64,000 nt of DNA from the NCBI RefSeq assembly GCF_024714495.1, contig NZ_JAMZMJ010000002.1, positions 124,001-188,000 on the forward strand. Reading direction: 5' to 3'. Source of the stretch: Marinoscillum pacificum. Its GTDB lineage: Bacteria > Bacteroidota > Bacteroidia > Cytophagales > Cyclobacteriaceae. Position numbers and translations under genes: made by a program. The notes beneath the pieces were generated by a model. It was given only the letters and a program-made list of their open reading frames with translations, was not told the DNA's origin and did no database searches. Numbering within the stretch: position 1 is the first letter of the stretch; the number at the start of each line of letters is the position of its first letter. Below are positions 33,611 to 46,700 of the stretch, piece after piece.

Positions 33611-34804
33611 ATGAAAATCAACCAACTCGCTTTTCTATTCTGCGCACTTTTGGCTGCATGTTCTGGTTCTGAACAGTCTTCAGAAGTAACATTTAATGAT
33701 CAAATCAAGAGTATTTATGACCTGGGAGGTTCGCAGTACCAAAAACTGGCTTCCAATATTTCAACGAATCAATTCCCCAAAACTTTTGAAAACAACAAAG
33801 TACAAACCAGTGGTTCTGGCTGGTGGTGTTCTGGTTTTTATCCAGGGACATTACTCTACCTCTTTGAAGAAACTGGAGACTCTGCATTGCTCAATCTTGC
33901 AACTGAGAAACTATTGGAGTTGGAAAAAGAACAATACAATACCACAACTCATGACCTGGGATTTATGATGTTTTGCAGTTTTGGAAATGCCTATCGAATC
34001 ACATCCAACCCTACCTATAAAGAAATCATCTATCAGTCCTCCAAATCTTTAATCACGCGATTTGACTCGACAATTGGATGTATCAGATCCTGGGACGCTG
34101 CACCCTGGAATGATCAATGGCAATATCCTGTAATCATCGACAACATGATGAATCTGGAAATGCTTCTATGGGCAGCAGAAGAATTCAATGATTCCACCTT
34201 TGCCGAAATTGCTAAAACACATGCTAATACCACGCTTAAAAATCACTACCGAGAAGATTTTAGCAGCTATCATGTCATTTCTTATGACACCATCACCGGA
34301 GAAGTAGAAAAAAGAAACACTTCACAAGGCTATGCGGATGAATCTGCATGGGCGAGAGGACAAGCCTGGGGGCTTTATGGTTTTACAATCATGTATCGTT
34401 TTACAAAAGATGAAACTTATTTGAATCAAGCGAGAAGTATTGCCAAATTCCTTTTAAACCATCCTAATTTACCGGAAGACAAAGTACCATATTGGGATTT
34501 CAATGCTCCAGATATTCCAAACACCAAAAGGGATGCTTCAGCTGGGGCTATTATAGCTTCCGCATTACTAGAATTGAGTGAATATGTGGATCAACCTTTG
34601 AGCGATGAATACTTAACAGTAGCAGAGACGATGCTTAAAACCTTATCCAATCAAGACTATCTCGCTAACCAAGGAGAAATTGGAGGATTCCTATTAAAAC
34701 ATAGTGTGGGGCATATGCCAAATGGAACTGAGGTTGATGTTCCTCTTAGCTATGCTGATTACTACTATATAGAAGCTCTAAAAAGATACCAAAACCTAAA
34801 GTAA
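33611..34804 (+). CDS. GH88 unsaturated glucuronyl/galacturonyl hydrolase, lipoprotein
   Basis: The protein has 397 residues. A lipoprotein signal (LLAACSG) precedes an alpha/alpha-barrel. The two catalytic aspartates of the family are in THDLGFMMF (D115) and VIIDNMMNLEMLLWA (D177), and YADESAWARGQAWGLYG is also characteristic. GH88 enzymes hydrate the 4,5-unsaturated uronic acid left at the non-reducing end by polysaccharide lyases. A lyase-like propeller gene follows after 6 bp, so the pair may act in sequence on a uronic-acid polysaccharide. Confidence 0.92.
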   Translation: MKINQLAFLFCALLAACSGSEQSSEVTFNDQIKSIYDLGGSQYQKLASNISTNQFPKTFENNKVQTSGSGWWCSGFYPGTLLYLFEETGDSALLNLATEKLLELEKEQYNTTTHDLGFMMFCSFGNAYRITSNPTYKEIIYQSSKSLITRFDSTIGCIRSWDAAPWNDQWQYPVIIDNMMNLEMLLWAAEEFNDSTFAEIAKTHANTTLKNHYREDFSSYHVISYDTITGEVEKRNTSQGYADESAWARGQAWGLYGFTIMYRFTKDETYLNQARSIAKFLLNHPNLPEDKVPYWDFNAPDIPNTKRDASAGAIIASALLELSEYVDQPLSDEYLTVAETMLKTLSNQDYLANQGEIGGFLLKHSVGHMPNGTEVDVPLSYADYYYIEALKRYQNLK

Positions 34805-34810
34805 GTAGGA

Positions 34811-36118
34811 ATGCGTTTGATAAGTCAGACTTGTATAAGCCTGTTGGTTTTGTGGTGCAATTCGCTGTTTGCACAGACTGCTTTAAAACCTCTAAAATCC
34901 TACGTAGGTGAAGGCTGGGCGAAGAACTCCATCAATACTGTAATCTTTCGAAAGAATTCGCTCACTTCCAATGATAGTGTGCAATTCATAGCATATTATG
35001 ATCCTGACGGATTTTTAGTATTGGGCAAACGGAAACACGCTTCCAAAGAATGGGAAATCAACACCACCCAATACAAGGGAAATGTAAGAGACGCTCACAA
35101 TTCTGCCAGCATTGAACTTGATCAAGACGGGTACTTACATGTCTCATGGGATCATCATAACAACGCGCTTCGATATGCCAGAGGCACCACTCCAGGTTCA
35201 CTAGAACTCGGCTCTAAGATATCCATGGTTGGCAAGCAAGAAAATGTGGTTTCTTATCCCGAATTCTATAAATCACCAGAAGGTGACTTGTATTTCTTTT
35301 ATCGTGATGGAGGATCAGGAAATGGCAACATGGTCATTAATAAATATAAACCTGATACCCAAACCTGGGAAAGAGTCCAGACCAACTTAATAGATGGTGA
35401 AGGACAAAGAAATGCGTACTGGCAAGCTACCATAGATAATATGGGAGCCATTCATATTTCCTGGGTTTGGCGAGAAAGTCCCGATGTTGCCAGTAACAAT
35501 GATCTGTGCTATGCCAAATCAGTAGATGGTGGAAAAACCTGGATGAATTCAAAAAACGGGATTTACAACTTACCTATCACTAAATCCTCTGCAGAGGTGA
35601 TTCAGCAAATCCCTCAAAAAAGTGAGTTGATCAATCAGACCTCTATGACCACCGATCAAGAGGGCAATCCATTTATTGTGAGCTATTGGAAACCTCAAGG
35701 ATCAGCTATTCCACAATTCCAGATAGTCTATGTATCTAAAAACAAATGGCATCACGAAAATCTTGATTTCAGAAAAACTCCATTCAGCCTGAGTGGAATG
35801 GGCACCAAACAAATACCGATTTCACGACCACAAATAGTGGTTTCTGAAAAGGATGTCCTTGTCATTTTCCGTGATGCAGAAAGAGACAATAAAGTCTCCC
35901 TTGCCCTGAATCAATTACCCTTCAACAAAGATTGGTCAATTACTGATTACTCAACTGCTGGATACGATGCCTGGGAACCTACTTTGGATCCTTGGCTTTG
36001 GAAAAATCAACAAGTGATAAGTCTATTTATTCAAAAGACAACACAAGTGGATGGAGAAGGACTTTCTGATAAAAAGAGTGCTGAAGTTGAAGTATTTGAT
36101 CTTAGGTTTGAATATTAA
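34811..36118 (+). CDS. BNR-4 beta-propeller protein, putative polysaccharide lyase (PL24/PL25-like)
   Basis: The protein has 435 residues with a signal peptide (LLVLWCNSLFAQ). The repeated segments YLHVSWDHHNNALRYARG, AIHISWVWRESPDVASNNDL and SMTTDQEGNPFIVSYW are blades of a seven-bladed BNR-4 propeller. This fold is found in ulvan lyases of PL24/PL25 and in related uronate lyases, where histidines and a tyrosine are catalytic; VRDAHNSAS and WDHHNN are candidates. Pairing with a GH88 supports a lyase. The substrate is not proven and could be ulvan, a rhamnogalacturonan or another uronan. Confidence 0.7.
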   Translation: MRLISQTCISLLVLWCNSLFAQTALKPLKSYVGEGWAKNSINTVIFRKNSLTSNDSVQFIAYYDPDGFLVLGKRKHASKEWEINTTQYKGNVRDAHNSASIELDQDGYLHVSWDHHNNALRYARGTTPGSLELGSKISMVGKQENVVSYPEFYKSPEGDLYFFYRDGGSGNGNMVINKYKPDTQTWERVQTNLIDGEGQRNAYWQATIDNMGAIHISWVWRESPDVASNNDLCYAKSVDGGKTWMNSKNGIYNLPITKSSAEVIQQIPQKSELINQTSMTTDQEGNPFIVSYWKPQGSAIPQFQIVYVSKNKWHHENLDFRKTPFSLSGMGTKQIPISRPQIVVSEKDVLVIFRDAERDNKVSLALNQLPFNKDWSITDYSTAGYDAWEPTLDPWLWKNQQVISLFIQKTTQVDGEGLSDKKSAEVEVFDLRFEY

Positions 36119-36227
36119 AATATCAGAAGTAATTACCATTATTCTCTAGCGTAACTATATGCTGATGGGAATTTACGCGTTTCAAACTTGATCGCTGACT
36201 ATAGAAGTGTTCTTATAACTTGTTAAA

Positions 36228-37070
36228 ATGATCAGAAGAAAATTCATCAAACGAACCGTATTTGGAACAGTGGGAATCGGAGCTTTGACCGGACTATATA
36301 CCTGGCAGGTTGAACCATTTTGGTTGGAGTTTGTCATACGTAAAATGCCAATTGCCAATTTGCCTGATCATCTCATAGGAAAAACACTAATGCAAATCAG
36401 TGATGTCCACATTGGAAACCGGTTTGACTATAGTTATATCATCGATTCTTTTAAAAAAGCACAAGCTAGAAATCCTGATTTTGTTGTTTATACAGGTGAT
36501 TACGTCAGTTACGAAAACGAACATCAATACAAACAACTTGATGAAGTGCTTAAATATGTAGTTAAAGGAAGAATCGGGACCTTTGGGATTCTAGGAAATC
36601 ACGATTACGGTAAGAATTGGGCAGAACAACATGTAGCGGATCAAATCTCTCACCAATTAGAAAATGCTGGTATCCGAATGCTCAAAAATGCCCAAGCCAA
36701 TAGTGAAGGCTTGAACATCATCGGGTTTGATGATTATTGGGCTTTAAATTTCGCACCTGACAAAGTGATGAAAAGTTATAATGAAGCCAAAGCAAATCTT
36801 GTATTATGTCATAATCCAGATGTTTGCGATTTAGATGTTTGGAATGGCTATAAGGGCTGGATATTATCAGGACATACCCATGGAGGACAATGCAAACCAC
36901 CATTTTTAGATGCCCCATTACTCCCGGTTGTAAATAAAGACTATTCACAAGGAGAAATCGACTTAAAAGATGGTCGAACGTTATACATCAATAGAGCAGT
37001 AGGTCATTTATGGCAAGTGCGGTTCAATGTAAGACCTGAAATCACCATATTCGAACTTGAAAAAGCCTAA
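36228..37070 (+). CDS. Metallophosphoesterase (YaeI-like), membrane-anchored
   Basis: The protein has 280 residues. The N-terminus begins RRKFIKRTVFG and continues into a hydrophobic segment, suggesting Tat-like export or a membrane anchor. The calcineurin-type metal motifs are complete: QISDVHIG, VYTGDYV, LGNHDYG and SGHTHGGQ. Relatives include YaeI/YkuE-type phosphodiesterases acting on lipid or cell-envelope substrates. It follows the GH88/propeller pair by 109 bp but is not obviously part of that function. Confidence 0.9.
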   Translation: MIRRKFIKRTVFGTVGIGALTGLYTWQVEPFWLEFVIRKMPIANLPDHLIGKTLMQISDVHIGNRFDYSYIIDSFKKAQARNPDFVVYTGDYVSYENEHQYKQLDEVLKYVVKGRIGTFGILGNHDYGKNWAEQHVADQISHQLENAGIRMLKNAQANSEGLNIIGFDDYWALNFAPDKVMKSYNEAKANLVLCHNPDVCDLDVWNGYKGWILSGHTHGGQCKPPFLDAPLLPVVNKDYSQGEIDLKDGRTLYINRAVGHLWQVRFNVRPEITIFELEKA

Positions 37071-37123
37071 TACGCTTCCATTATATTAGATTATCATTCG
37101 CAATCCTTCATTTCACATCATTC

Positions 37124-37216
37124 TCAGGTTCCTTGCTCACCTATCAGGTTAGGAATGAATTCGGTTGCTCCCCAGGCGTAATTCTGTACAACCCCTTTCA
37201 GTTTCAACAATACAAT
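37124..37216 (-). pseudogene. Decayed copy of the 5' end of manA
   Basis: Read on the minus strand, 30 codons translate to a close match of the ManA N-terminus of the gene at 61070-62269 (KLKGVVQNYAWG, FIPNLIGE), then reach TGA. The start codon position reads ATT instead of ATG. No further manA sequence was found around it. It is therefore a fragment of a former second copy. Confidence 0.85.
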
Positions 37217-37334
37217 AACTATAAATTTGATAAGTGAGAAAATAGAAATACTCCAAAGCCGTCATGATAATTCATAGTATTAATGCCTCTACTTTCTCAG
37301 CCATTCAATTCTAAGCTTATCAAACCATTTCGAC

Positions 37335-37369
37335 TAAAAAAGCCCTTAAGAAAACTTCAAAAGGGCTTC
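37335..37369 (-). terminator. Terminator at the end of the minus-strand PUL
   Basis: Arms AAGCCCTT and AAGGGCTT are followed, on the minus strand, by a T-run. It is 25 bp beyond the stop of the last GH43 gene and probably ends the operon. Confidence 0.8.
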
Positions 37370-37393
37370 AAACTAACTAGAAAAGTATGAAGA

Positions 37394-38404
37394 TCAATCT
37401 TCGATTCCTTGCATAAAGTCGGGGAAACCAGCTTCCGTCCATTCTACAACCCGCGCCCGAGTAGCTCTATTTGGATCTGACAGTTCGTGACCTTGTATTT
37501 CTTTATAATCTCTGGCGTGGTAGATCATGACATCTGTCTCTCCATCTTCTGCTACGGTAAAAGAGTTGTGACCTGGACCATATCGCTTCAGTTCTTCGTT
37601 GGTATAAAACACTGGGCCAGGAGATTTCTGCCAATTGGCTGCATCGAGTAAGTCGGCATTTTCATCTATCCAAAGCAAGCCCATGCAGTAGTTTTGATTG
37701 GTAGCGCTGGCAGAGTAAGCCACGAAAATCTTTCCGTTTCTCTTCAGAACTGCAGGCCCTTCATTGACATTATACTTCACCGTCTCCCAGCGAAACTCTG
37801 GCACAGTGATCGTCACCTCAGGCCCTGTCAAAGTAGTTGGGTTTTTCATTTCAGCAAGAACCAAACCAGTACCTCCTCTATCTTCCATCACAGACTGGGC
37901 CCAAATCATATAGCGCTTGCCTTTATGCTCAAAAGTGGTAGCATCTAGCGAAAAAGACTCTCGCTGTGTCTTAATCCTACCCTCCTCTTTCCAACTTCCT
38001 TTCATAGGGTTTTCAGACGAATTGGACAATGCCCACATTCTTATATTCCAGATATTCTCTGTTTCTCCTGCCGCAAAGTAGATGTACCATTTGCCATCTA
38101 TGCGATGAAGCTCTGGAGCCCAAATATGAGCTCCCATGACTCCTGACTCATGTTTCTCCCATACGACTTTCTCCTCAGCATCTTTCAAACCATTGATGGT
38201 CGGAGCTTGTCTAATGACAATACGGTCATACTCTGGCACAGTTGCTATTAAATAGTAGGTACCGTCTTCCTTGATTACCCACGGGTCTGCTCGCTGTTCG
38301 GCCAATGGATTATCAAACTGCGGTGATTGTCCATAACTACAAAGACAAAAGGTAAATACAAGGAATGCTCCAAGAAATAACTTCATACAAATTCTCGTGA
38401 TCAT
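37394..38404 (-). CDS. GH43 family glycoside hydrolase
   Basis: The protein has 336 residues with a signal peptide ending near CLCSYGQ; the ATG seven codons in (38386) is an alternative start. The five-bladed GH43 propeller carries the three acidic residues: the base in AEQRADPWVIK, the pKa modulator in SFSLDATTFEHKG, and the acid in NVNEGPAVLKRNG. GH43 enzymes act on arabinose-, xylose- or galactose-containing chains. It lies 3 bp after the double-GH43 gene. Subfamily cannot be fixed by eye. Confidence 0.9.
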   Translation of the reverse strand: MITRICMKLFLGAFLVFTFCLCSYGQSPQFDNPLAEQRADPWVIKEDGTYYLIATVPEYDRIVIRQAPTINGLKDAEEKVVWEKHESGVMGAHIWAPELHRIDGKWYIYFAAGETENIWNIRMWALSNSSENPMKGSWKEEGRIKTQRESFSLDATTFEHKGKRYMIWAQSVMEDRGGTGLVLAEMKNPTTLTGPEVTITVPEFRWETVKYNVNEGPAVLKRNGKIFVAYSASATNQNYCMGLLWIDENADLLDAANWQKSPGPVFYTNEELKRYGPGHNSFTVAEDGETDVMIYHARDYKEIQGHELSDPNRATRARVVEWTEAGFPDFMQGIED

Positions 38405-38407
38405 TGA

Positions 38408-40525
38408 CTAAAGCGATATTCCCGAAAGGGTTGGTTTTACCTGGATGATAGATCCATCTTCATTGAAATTCATCTCATCAATGCATACCTCTCTATTGAA
38501 TCCTGCAGCATCTCCCATTTTAATTCCATTGGGTTTATTGAATCTATGATAAACGATGTACCATTGATCGTTTTCTTTCGAATAAACAGTGGAGTTATGC
38601 CCTGTACCATAGATCCCTTGCGAAGGGTCCTTCTCAATTACAAGGTTATCTTCAGGAATATTCAGTGGGCCTAACGGTGAATCTGCTGTTGCATATCTCA
38701 CCCTGTAATTAGGGCTACGGGTATCATCTTCTGACCACATAAAGTAGTATTCCCCTTCTCTATAAAACACTTCCGTGCCTTCTCGAAAAGTCTGATCTGG
38801 AGTCATCACAGTAAGGGTTTCCTTTTTGATAGAAACCATGTCATCATTTAGTTCTACGGCTGCCATGTAGCCATTACCCCAGTACAGATAGTTCTTACCA
38901 GAAACCGGATCATGAAACACATCTGGATCTATTTCCTGACCTCCTTTTACCCCTTCTGGTCTAAAGTCGATGAGTGCTTTTCCAGAATCTACAAAAGGTC
39001 CATCAGGATTATTAGCTATAGCTACACCTATTTTTTGGGCCGCTGTGAAGTAGTGAAAGTATTGATAGGCATCACCGGTTTTTACCTCAATAGCACAAGG
39101 TGCCCAGGCATTTCTATCCGCCCACTCTACATCAGTAGTCAAGTCTATGATCTTTCCTTTGTTTGTCCAATTCATCAGATCAGGAGACTCAAAAACCTCA
39201 AAATATTTGCCCGACCACCCATGAAATCCGTCACTTGTAGGATACAGATAGTACTTCTGCTCACGCTCTGAATAAATGATTTCAGGATCTGCATAAAATC
39301 CATCTAACACAGGGTTGCCCAATGCAGGGACAGAAACTTGAACCTCCTGAGACACATCTCCCATACTAAAGGTGTAGGTCACTGCTCCATTATTAAAATC
39401 TTGTGATTCAGTTGGTGAAACGGCCACTCCGGGATAAACATCAAGTTGTGGGTCAAACTGACTCACATCTGTCCCTGGCTTCACAGGAATGATGATTTCT
39501 TGATCCGTAATCTCAAAATTATTGGATTTGGCTGCTGGATTATTGGTACCGTAAGTCAGTCCTCCTAGCTTTCCCCATTTAGACATCAATCGATCCATTT
39601 CTTCCTGAGTAATCGGAATAACCGAACCATGACGCGGATGGAAATTCATATTGATATCCTCATCAATAACTTTGAATGTCTTCAAATCATCACTCACACA
39701 AAACTGGTATTTACCAGAGGTGTACATGTCGTACATGAGAATGTACTGACCAGTAGTGTTGAGTTGGAAAGTACCCGATCCCTCTACCGCACTTTCTGTC
39801 TGATCTACAAATCCTTCCTGCACTTCATAGCCTTCATTGATCTTATCGGAGATGGCCAGCATTATACCTTTCGCATCATTGTCTTCATTTTTGAAAAACA
39901 AATAGAACTTGCCGTCTTTCTTCACGATATCTCCATCAATGCAAGCTCCTTCTTTGTACAGTAACTGCTTTGGCTCTGCTTCTAAACCTGAAAAGTCTTC
40001 ATTGGCGTAAGCGTAGTAAATAATATCACGACCACCAGGCTGCAGCATCGACCAGTACAACATGTACTTACCAGCAGCATCGTCATAGATAGTCTGCGGT
40101 GCCCATACTCTAAAGACGTCTCCAAAAGTCTCTGTATACGTTTCTGGTATATCAATAACGGTATGTTCCCAGCTCACCAGATCCTTTGATTTAAGCATGA
40201 CCATAGCTGTATTTTGCCATCCCATTTCTGGCACATACAAGTCAGTCAACACCATGTAAAACCAGCCATCCTTACCTCTGAGAATGTGTGGATCACGTAC
40301 TCCGCCACTCCTACTGATGGACTTAGAATCGATGATTGGCTCGTTGTTATTGAGTGCATAATAGGAAAAACCATCTTTACTTAACGCATAATGTACTTGC
40401 TCCTGACCTGGGCCATTGCCTGTAAAATATGCAAAAAGGTAGCCCGTGTATTCAGGGTCTTTAGGTCCACAGCCGATAAGCAATGACACCAATAAAATAC
40501 CTGATAGTATCGTTTTGTAATTCAT
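38408..40525 (-). CDS. Lipoprotein with two GH43 domains
   Basis: The protein has 705 residues with a lipobox (LLIGCGPKD). Two complete GH43 catalytic modules lie in tandem. The first (about 25-330) has GGVRDPHILRGKDGWFYM, CIDGDIVKKDG and SAVEGSGTFQL. The second (about 410-705) has GFYADPEIIYSE, EIDPDVFHDP and FREGTEVFYREG. All six acidic residues are in place, so both may be active. Such doubles often combine two specificities, for example arabinofuranosidase and galactosidase, which would suit an arabinogalactan side chain. It lies 9 bp after the GH2 gene. Confidence 0.92.
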   Translation of the reverse strand: MNYKTILSGILLVSLLIGCGPKDPEYTGYLFAYFTGNGPGQEQVHYALSKDGFSYYALNNNEPIIDSKSISRSGGVRDPHILRGKDGWFYMVLTDLYVPEMGWQNTAMVMLKSKDLVSWEHTVIDIPETYTETFGDVFRVWAPQTIYDDAAGKYMLYWSMLQPGGRDIIYYAYANEDFSGLEAEPKQLLYKEGACIDGDIVKKDGKFYLFFKNEDNDAKGIMLAISDKINEGYEVQEGFVDQTESAVEGSGTFQLNTTGQYILMYDMYTSGKYQFCVSDDLKTFKVIDEDINMNFHPRHGSVIPITQEEMDRLMSKWGKLGGLTYGTNNPAAKSNNFEITDQEIIIPVKPGTDVSQFDPQLDVYPGVAVSPTESQDFNNGAVTYTFSMGDVSQEVQVSVPALGNPVLDGFYADPEIIYSEREQKYYLYPTSDGFHGWSGKYFEVFESPDLMNWTNKGKIIDLTTDVEWADRNAWAPCAIEVKTGDAYQYFHYFTAAQKIGVAIANNPDGPFVDSGKALIDFRPEGVKGGQEIDPDVFHDPVSGKNYLYWGNGYMAAVELNDDMVSIKKETLTVMTPDQTFREGTEVFYREGEYYFMWSEDDTRSPNYRVRYATADSPLGPLNIPEDNLVIEKDPSQGIYGTGHNSTVYSKENDQWYIVYHRFNKPNGIKMGDAAGFNREVCIDEMNFNEDGSIIQVKPTLSGISL

Positions 40526-40534
40526 AATAGATGG

Positions 40535-43669
<3,135 letters not shown>

Positions 43670-43799
43670 TTAACCAATTCAAATATCCGTGTAAACCTCT
43701 CAAACCATCAGGGCATCATCATTCAGAGGGGAGGGTATTATTGATCAAAAGTGCTTCCAGCACATGAAAACCAACAAATAACAAAAGAAAGCAACTCTA

Positions 43800-46700
43800 T
43801 CAATCTACAGCATCTTCGGCCTTTTCCAGCTGCTCTGCTCTATATTCTGATGGGCTCTTACCAAACTGTTCTTTGAAGCACTTGCGGAAGTACTTGAGAT
43901 CCGCAAACTCTAGCGAGAAAGCTACTTCAGTGACCGTCATATCTTCTGACAATAACAATTGTGCAGCACGTTTGATACGAATTTTACGAATGAATACCTG
44001 AATAGAAACTCCCGTTAGAGACTTGATCTTGCGATATAGCGCACTCTGACTCATACCCAGTTCTTTGCATAGCTGTGGCACGCTAAACTCTGATTGCTCA
44101 AGCATCTGTAGTGTAATCTTCTCTGCATTGAGGACAAACTCAGCCTCCCGTGTACTCTTGGTGCTCTCAATATCAATGAGATCATTAGATTCATACCGGA
44201 TCTCTAGCAGTTCTCTGTTTTTCAATAAGTTAGACACTCTAGCGAATAAAACCTCCGAAGAAAACGGCTTGGTAATGTACCCGTCCACTCCTACTTCATA
44301 CCCCTTCACCTTGTCGTGTTTGGAGTCTTTGGCAGTAACCATGATCAACGGAATATGGCTCGTAGCAATATTGGCTTTAATTTTCTCACAAAACTCTAGT
44401 CCGTCCATTCCCGGCATCATCAGGTCTGAGACTATTACGTCTGGTGTGTTTTTGATGGCCAGATCATAAGCTTCCAGGCCATTTTCAGCCTTCACCACAT
44501 TATACTCACTCTCAAAAATGGATTCGATATAAGCAGCAATGTCTTTGTTATCATCCACCACCAAAATCATTTTCTCACTCTCTTTTTGTTTCAAAGAGAT
44601 TACCTCCTCTTCGTCCAATTGGCCTGCATCCAAAATTTCTGCTTCTTTCTTGGCTGAGTCAATAAATCGCACGTTGGTCATCTGATCGTATTTCTCCTTA
44701 CCCCGAGGTATTCTTACTGTAATGACAGTTCCAACATTGAGATCACTCTCCACTTCAATGGTGCCTCCATGGAGTTCTACAAAGCTTTTGCTCAACGCCA
44801 AACCAATTCCTGTGCCGCCACTACTGTAAGAGTTGCTGGCTTGAAAAAATGGCGAGAATATATTTTTCAATTCTTCATTGGCAATACCAACTCCCTGATC
44901 TTTTACCTCAATGATGATGTAGCCATTTTCCTCAAAAACACCGAAGTTGACAGCCTTTCCTACAGGAGTGAACTTAAATGCATTAGAAAGGAGGTTGTTC
45001 ATCACTATTTGAATTTTCTCCAGATCTATCCACACCTCCAATTCATTCTGACAATAAAAACCGAACTTGATCTCTTTCTCTTTGGCCAAATAACCAAAGC
45101 TCTCCGCTTCTTCCTGAGCCAGAATTTTGATATCATGATACCCAACATTGAGAGTGGTCTTATTCATCTCAATCTTCCTAAACTCCAACATACGATTAAT
45201 AAACCGGAGAATTACGTTGGTATTTTTCTTAATCAATCGCAAATACTTGATGTGCTGTGGACTCTCTGCTGTCTGCATCAGGTCATTAACAGGACCTTGT
45301 ATTAAGGTTAGTGGTGTTTTTAGCTCATGAGAAAAATTGGTGTAAAACCTTAATTTCTCCTGCATAGCGGCACTTTCTTTCTCTCGAAGCTCTTGTTCGA
45401 ATTCCAGCTTTTGCCTCAATGCCAAACGACTATGACTAAATCTGTTAAGCCTCCAAATTATAAGTATCAACACCAATAAATACAACACATAGGCCTGCCA
45501 TGTCTTCCAAAGTGGTGGATCCACAGTGATTGCTAAGGATCGCTCAACACCAGTTTCCACACTTTTCACCTTGAAGATATATTTACCCGGCGGCACATTT
45601 CGGTAAGTAGCCTCATTGGACTCAGCACCATATTGCCACTTCTTATCATAATTTTGAAGCATGTACACAAAATCATTTTCTCGATGTGCTGTGAAACCAG
45701 GATAGGAATACTGAATCGAAAAAATATTATCTGTATGACTCAGCTTGATTCTGTCGGTAAGAAAAATACTCTCCCCATCAGGGAAAATCTCTGAATTCAC
45801 AGGATTCACCACCTGATTAAAGACCTTTAACTGATTAAGTATGATTTGATTATTGCTCTTGTTGTTGAGTAAATCCTCTGGATAGAAGGTGTTCATCCCA
45901 TGAATACCTCCCAACACTAAAAATCCTGCATTTGATAAAAGGATTGAACCAAAGTTGAAGTGTCCTCTTTGGAAGCCATCTTCAGAACTAAACTGCCAAA
46001 CTAATTTTCTAGATGGGCTGAAACAAACCACTCCTGTATTGAGCGTCATCCACAGATTGCCCTGTGCGTCCTTTTGAATAGCAGAAACGGTACGTCCCGC
46101 CATAAAATCAAGCTCTGGCAACTCTAAAAACTTATCCTGATGTATATCAAATGCAACCACTGCATTGTGTCGCGTGGCTACCCAAAGCGTATCCTGATCC
46201 AGGTACATATCAAATACCACATCCTTGGCATGCACTTCATCCTTACTCCAGTGAGAATCTAAGACTTTATCGCTAAGCCAATTGTATTTAATTACCCCAC
46301 GACTATAGGTTCCTAACCACATGATCCCATCACCAACGGAAGTAATGGATCTGATGTCCCAGTTAGGAATAGCTGTTGCCAAAACCAACCCTTGGTTGCT
46401 TTCATCATAGTAGTATAGTCCACCTTGATTGGTCCCTATGTACATGATCCCATTCTCTGTTTCATAGAAGCATCGAATGTCATTGACAATCATAATGGAA
46501 TTAGGAGAACTAATGCTAAAATGGTGAATAAGTCGGAAGCTTTGATCATAAACATAAACTCCATGGGCGTAGGTTCCCAGCCATAGTCTGTCTTTTGAAT
46601 CCAGCGTAGCTGCAAGAATCGCCTTATCGGAAAGCTCTGGGAAAATATTGTTTTGAATATGCCCGGAAGCAGGGTCAAACAAACTCACACCAGCACCATC

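Noticed and set aside
44065-45305. Open frames on the plus strand within the HTCS gene
   Set aside because: They are antisense to conserved kinase, receiver and AraC domains and look like composition artefacts.
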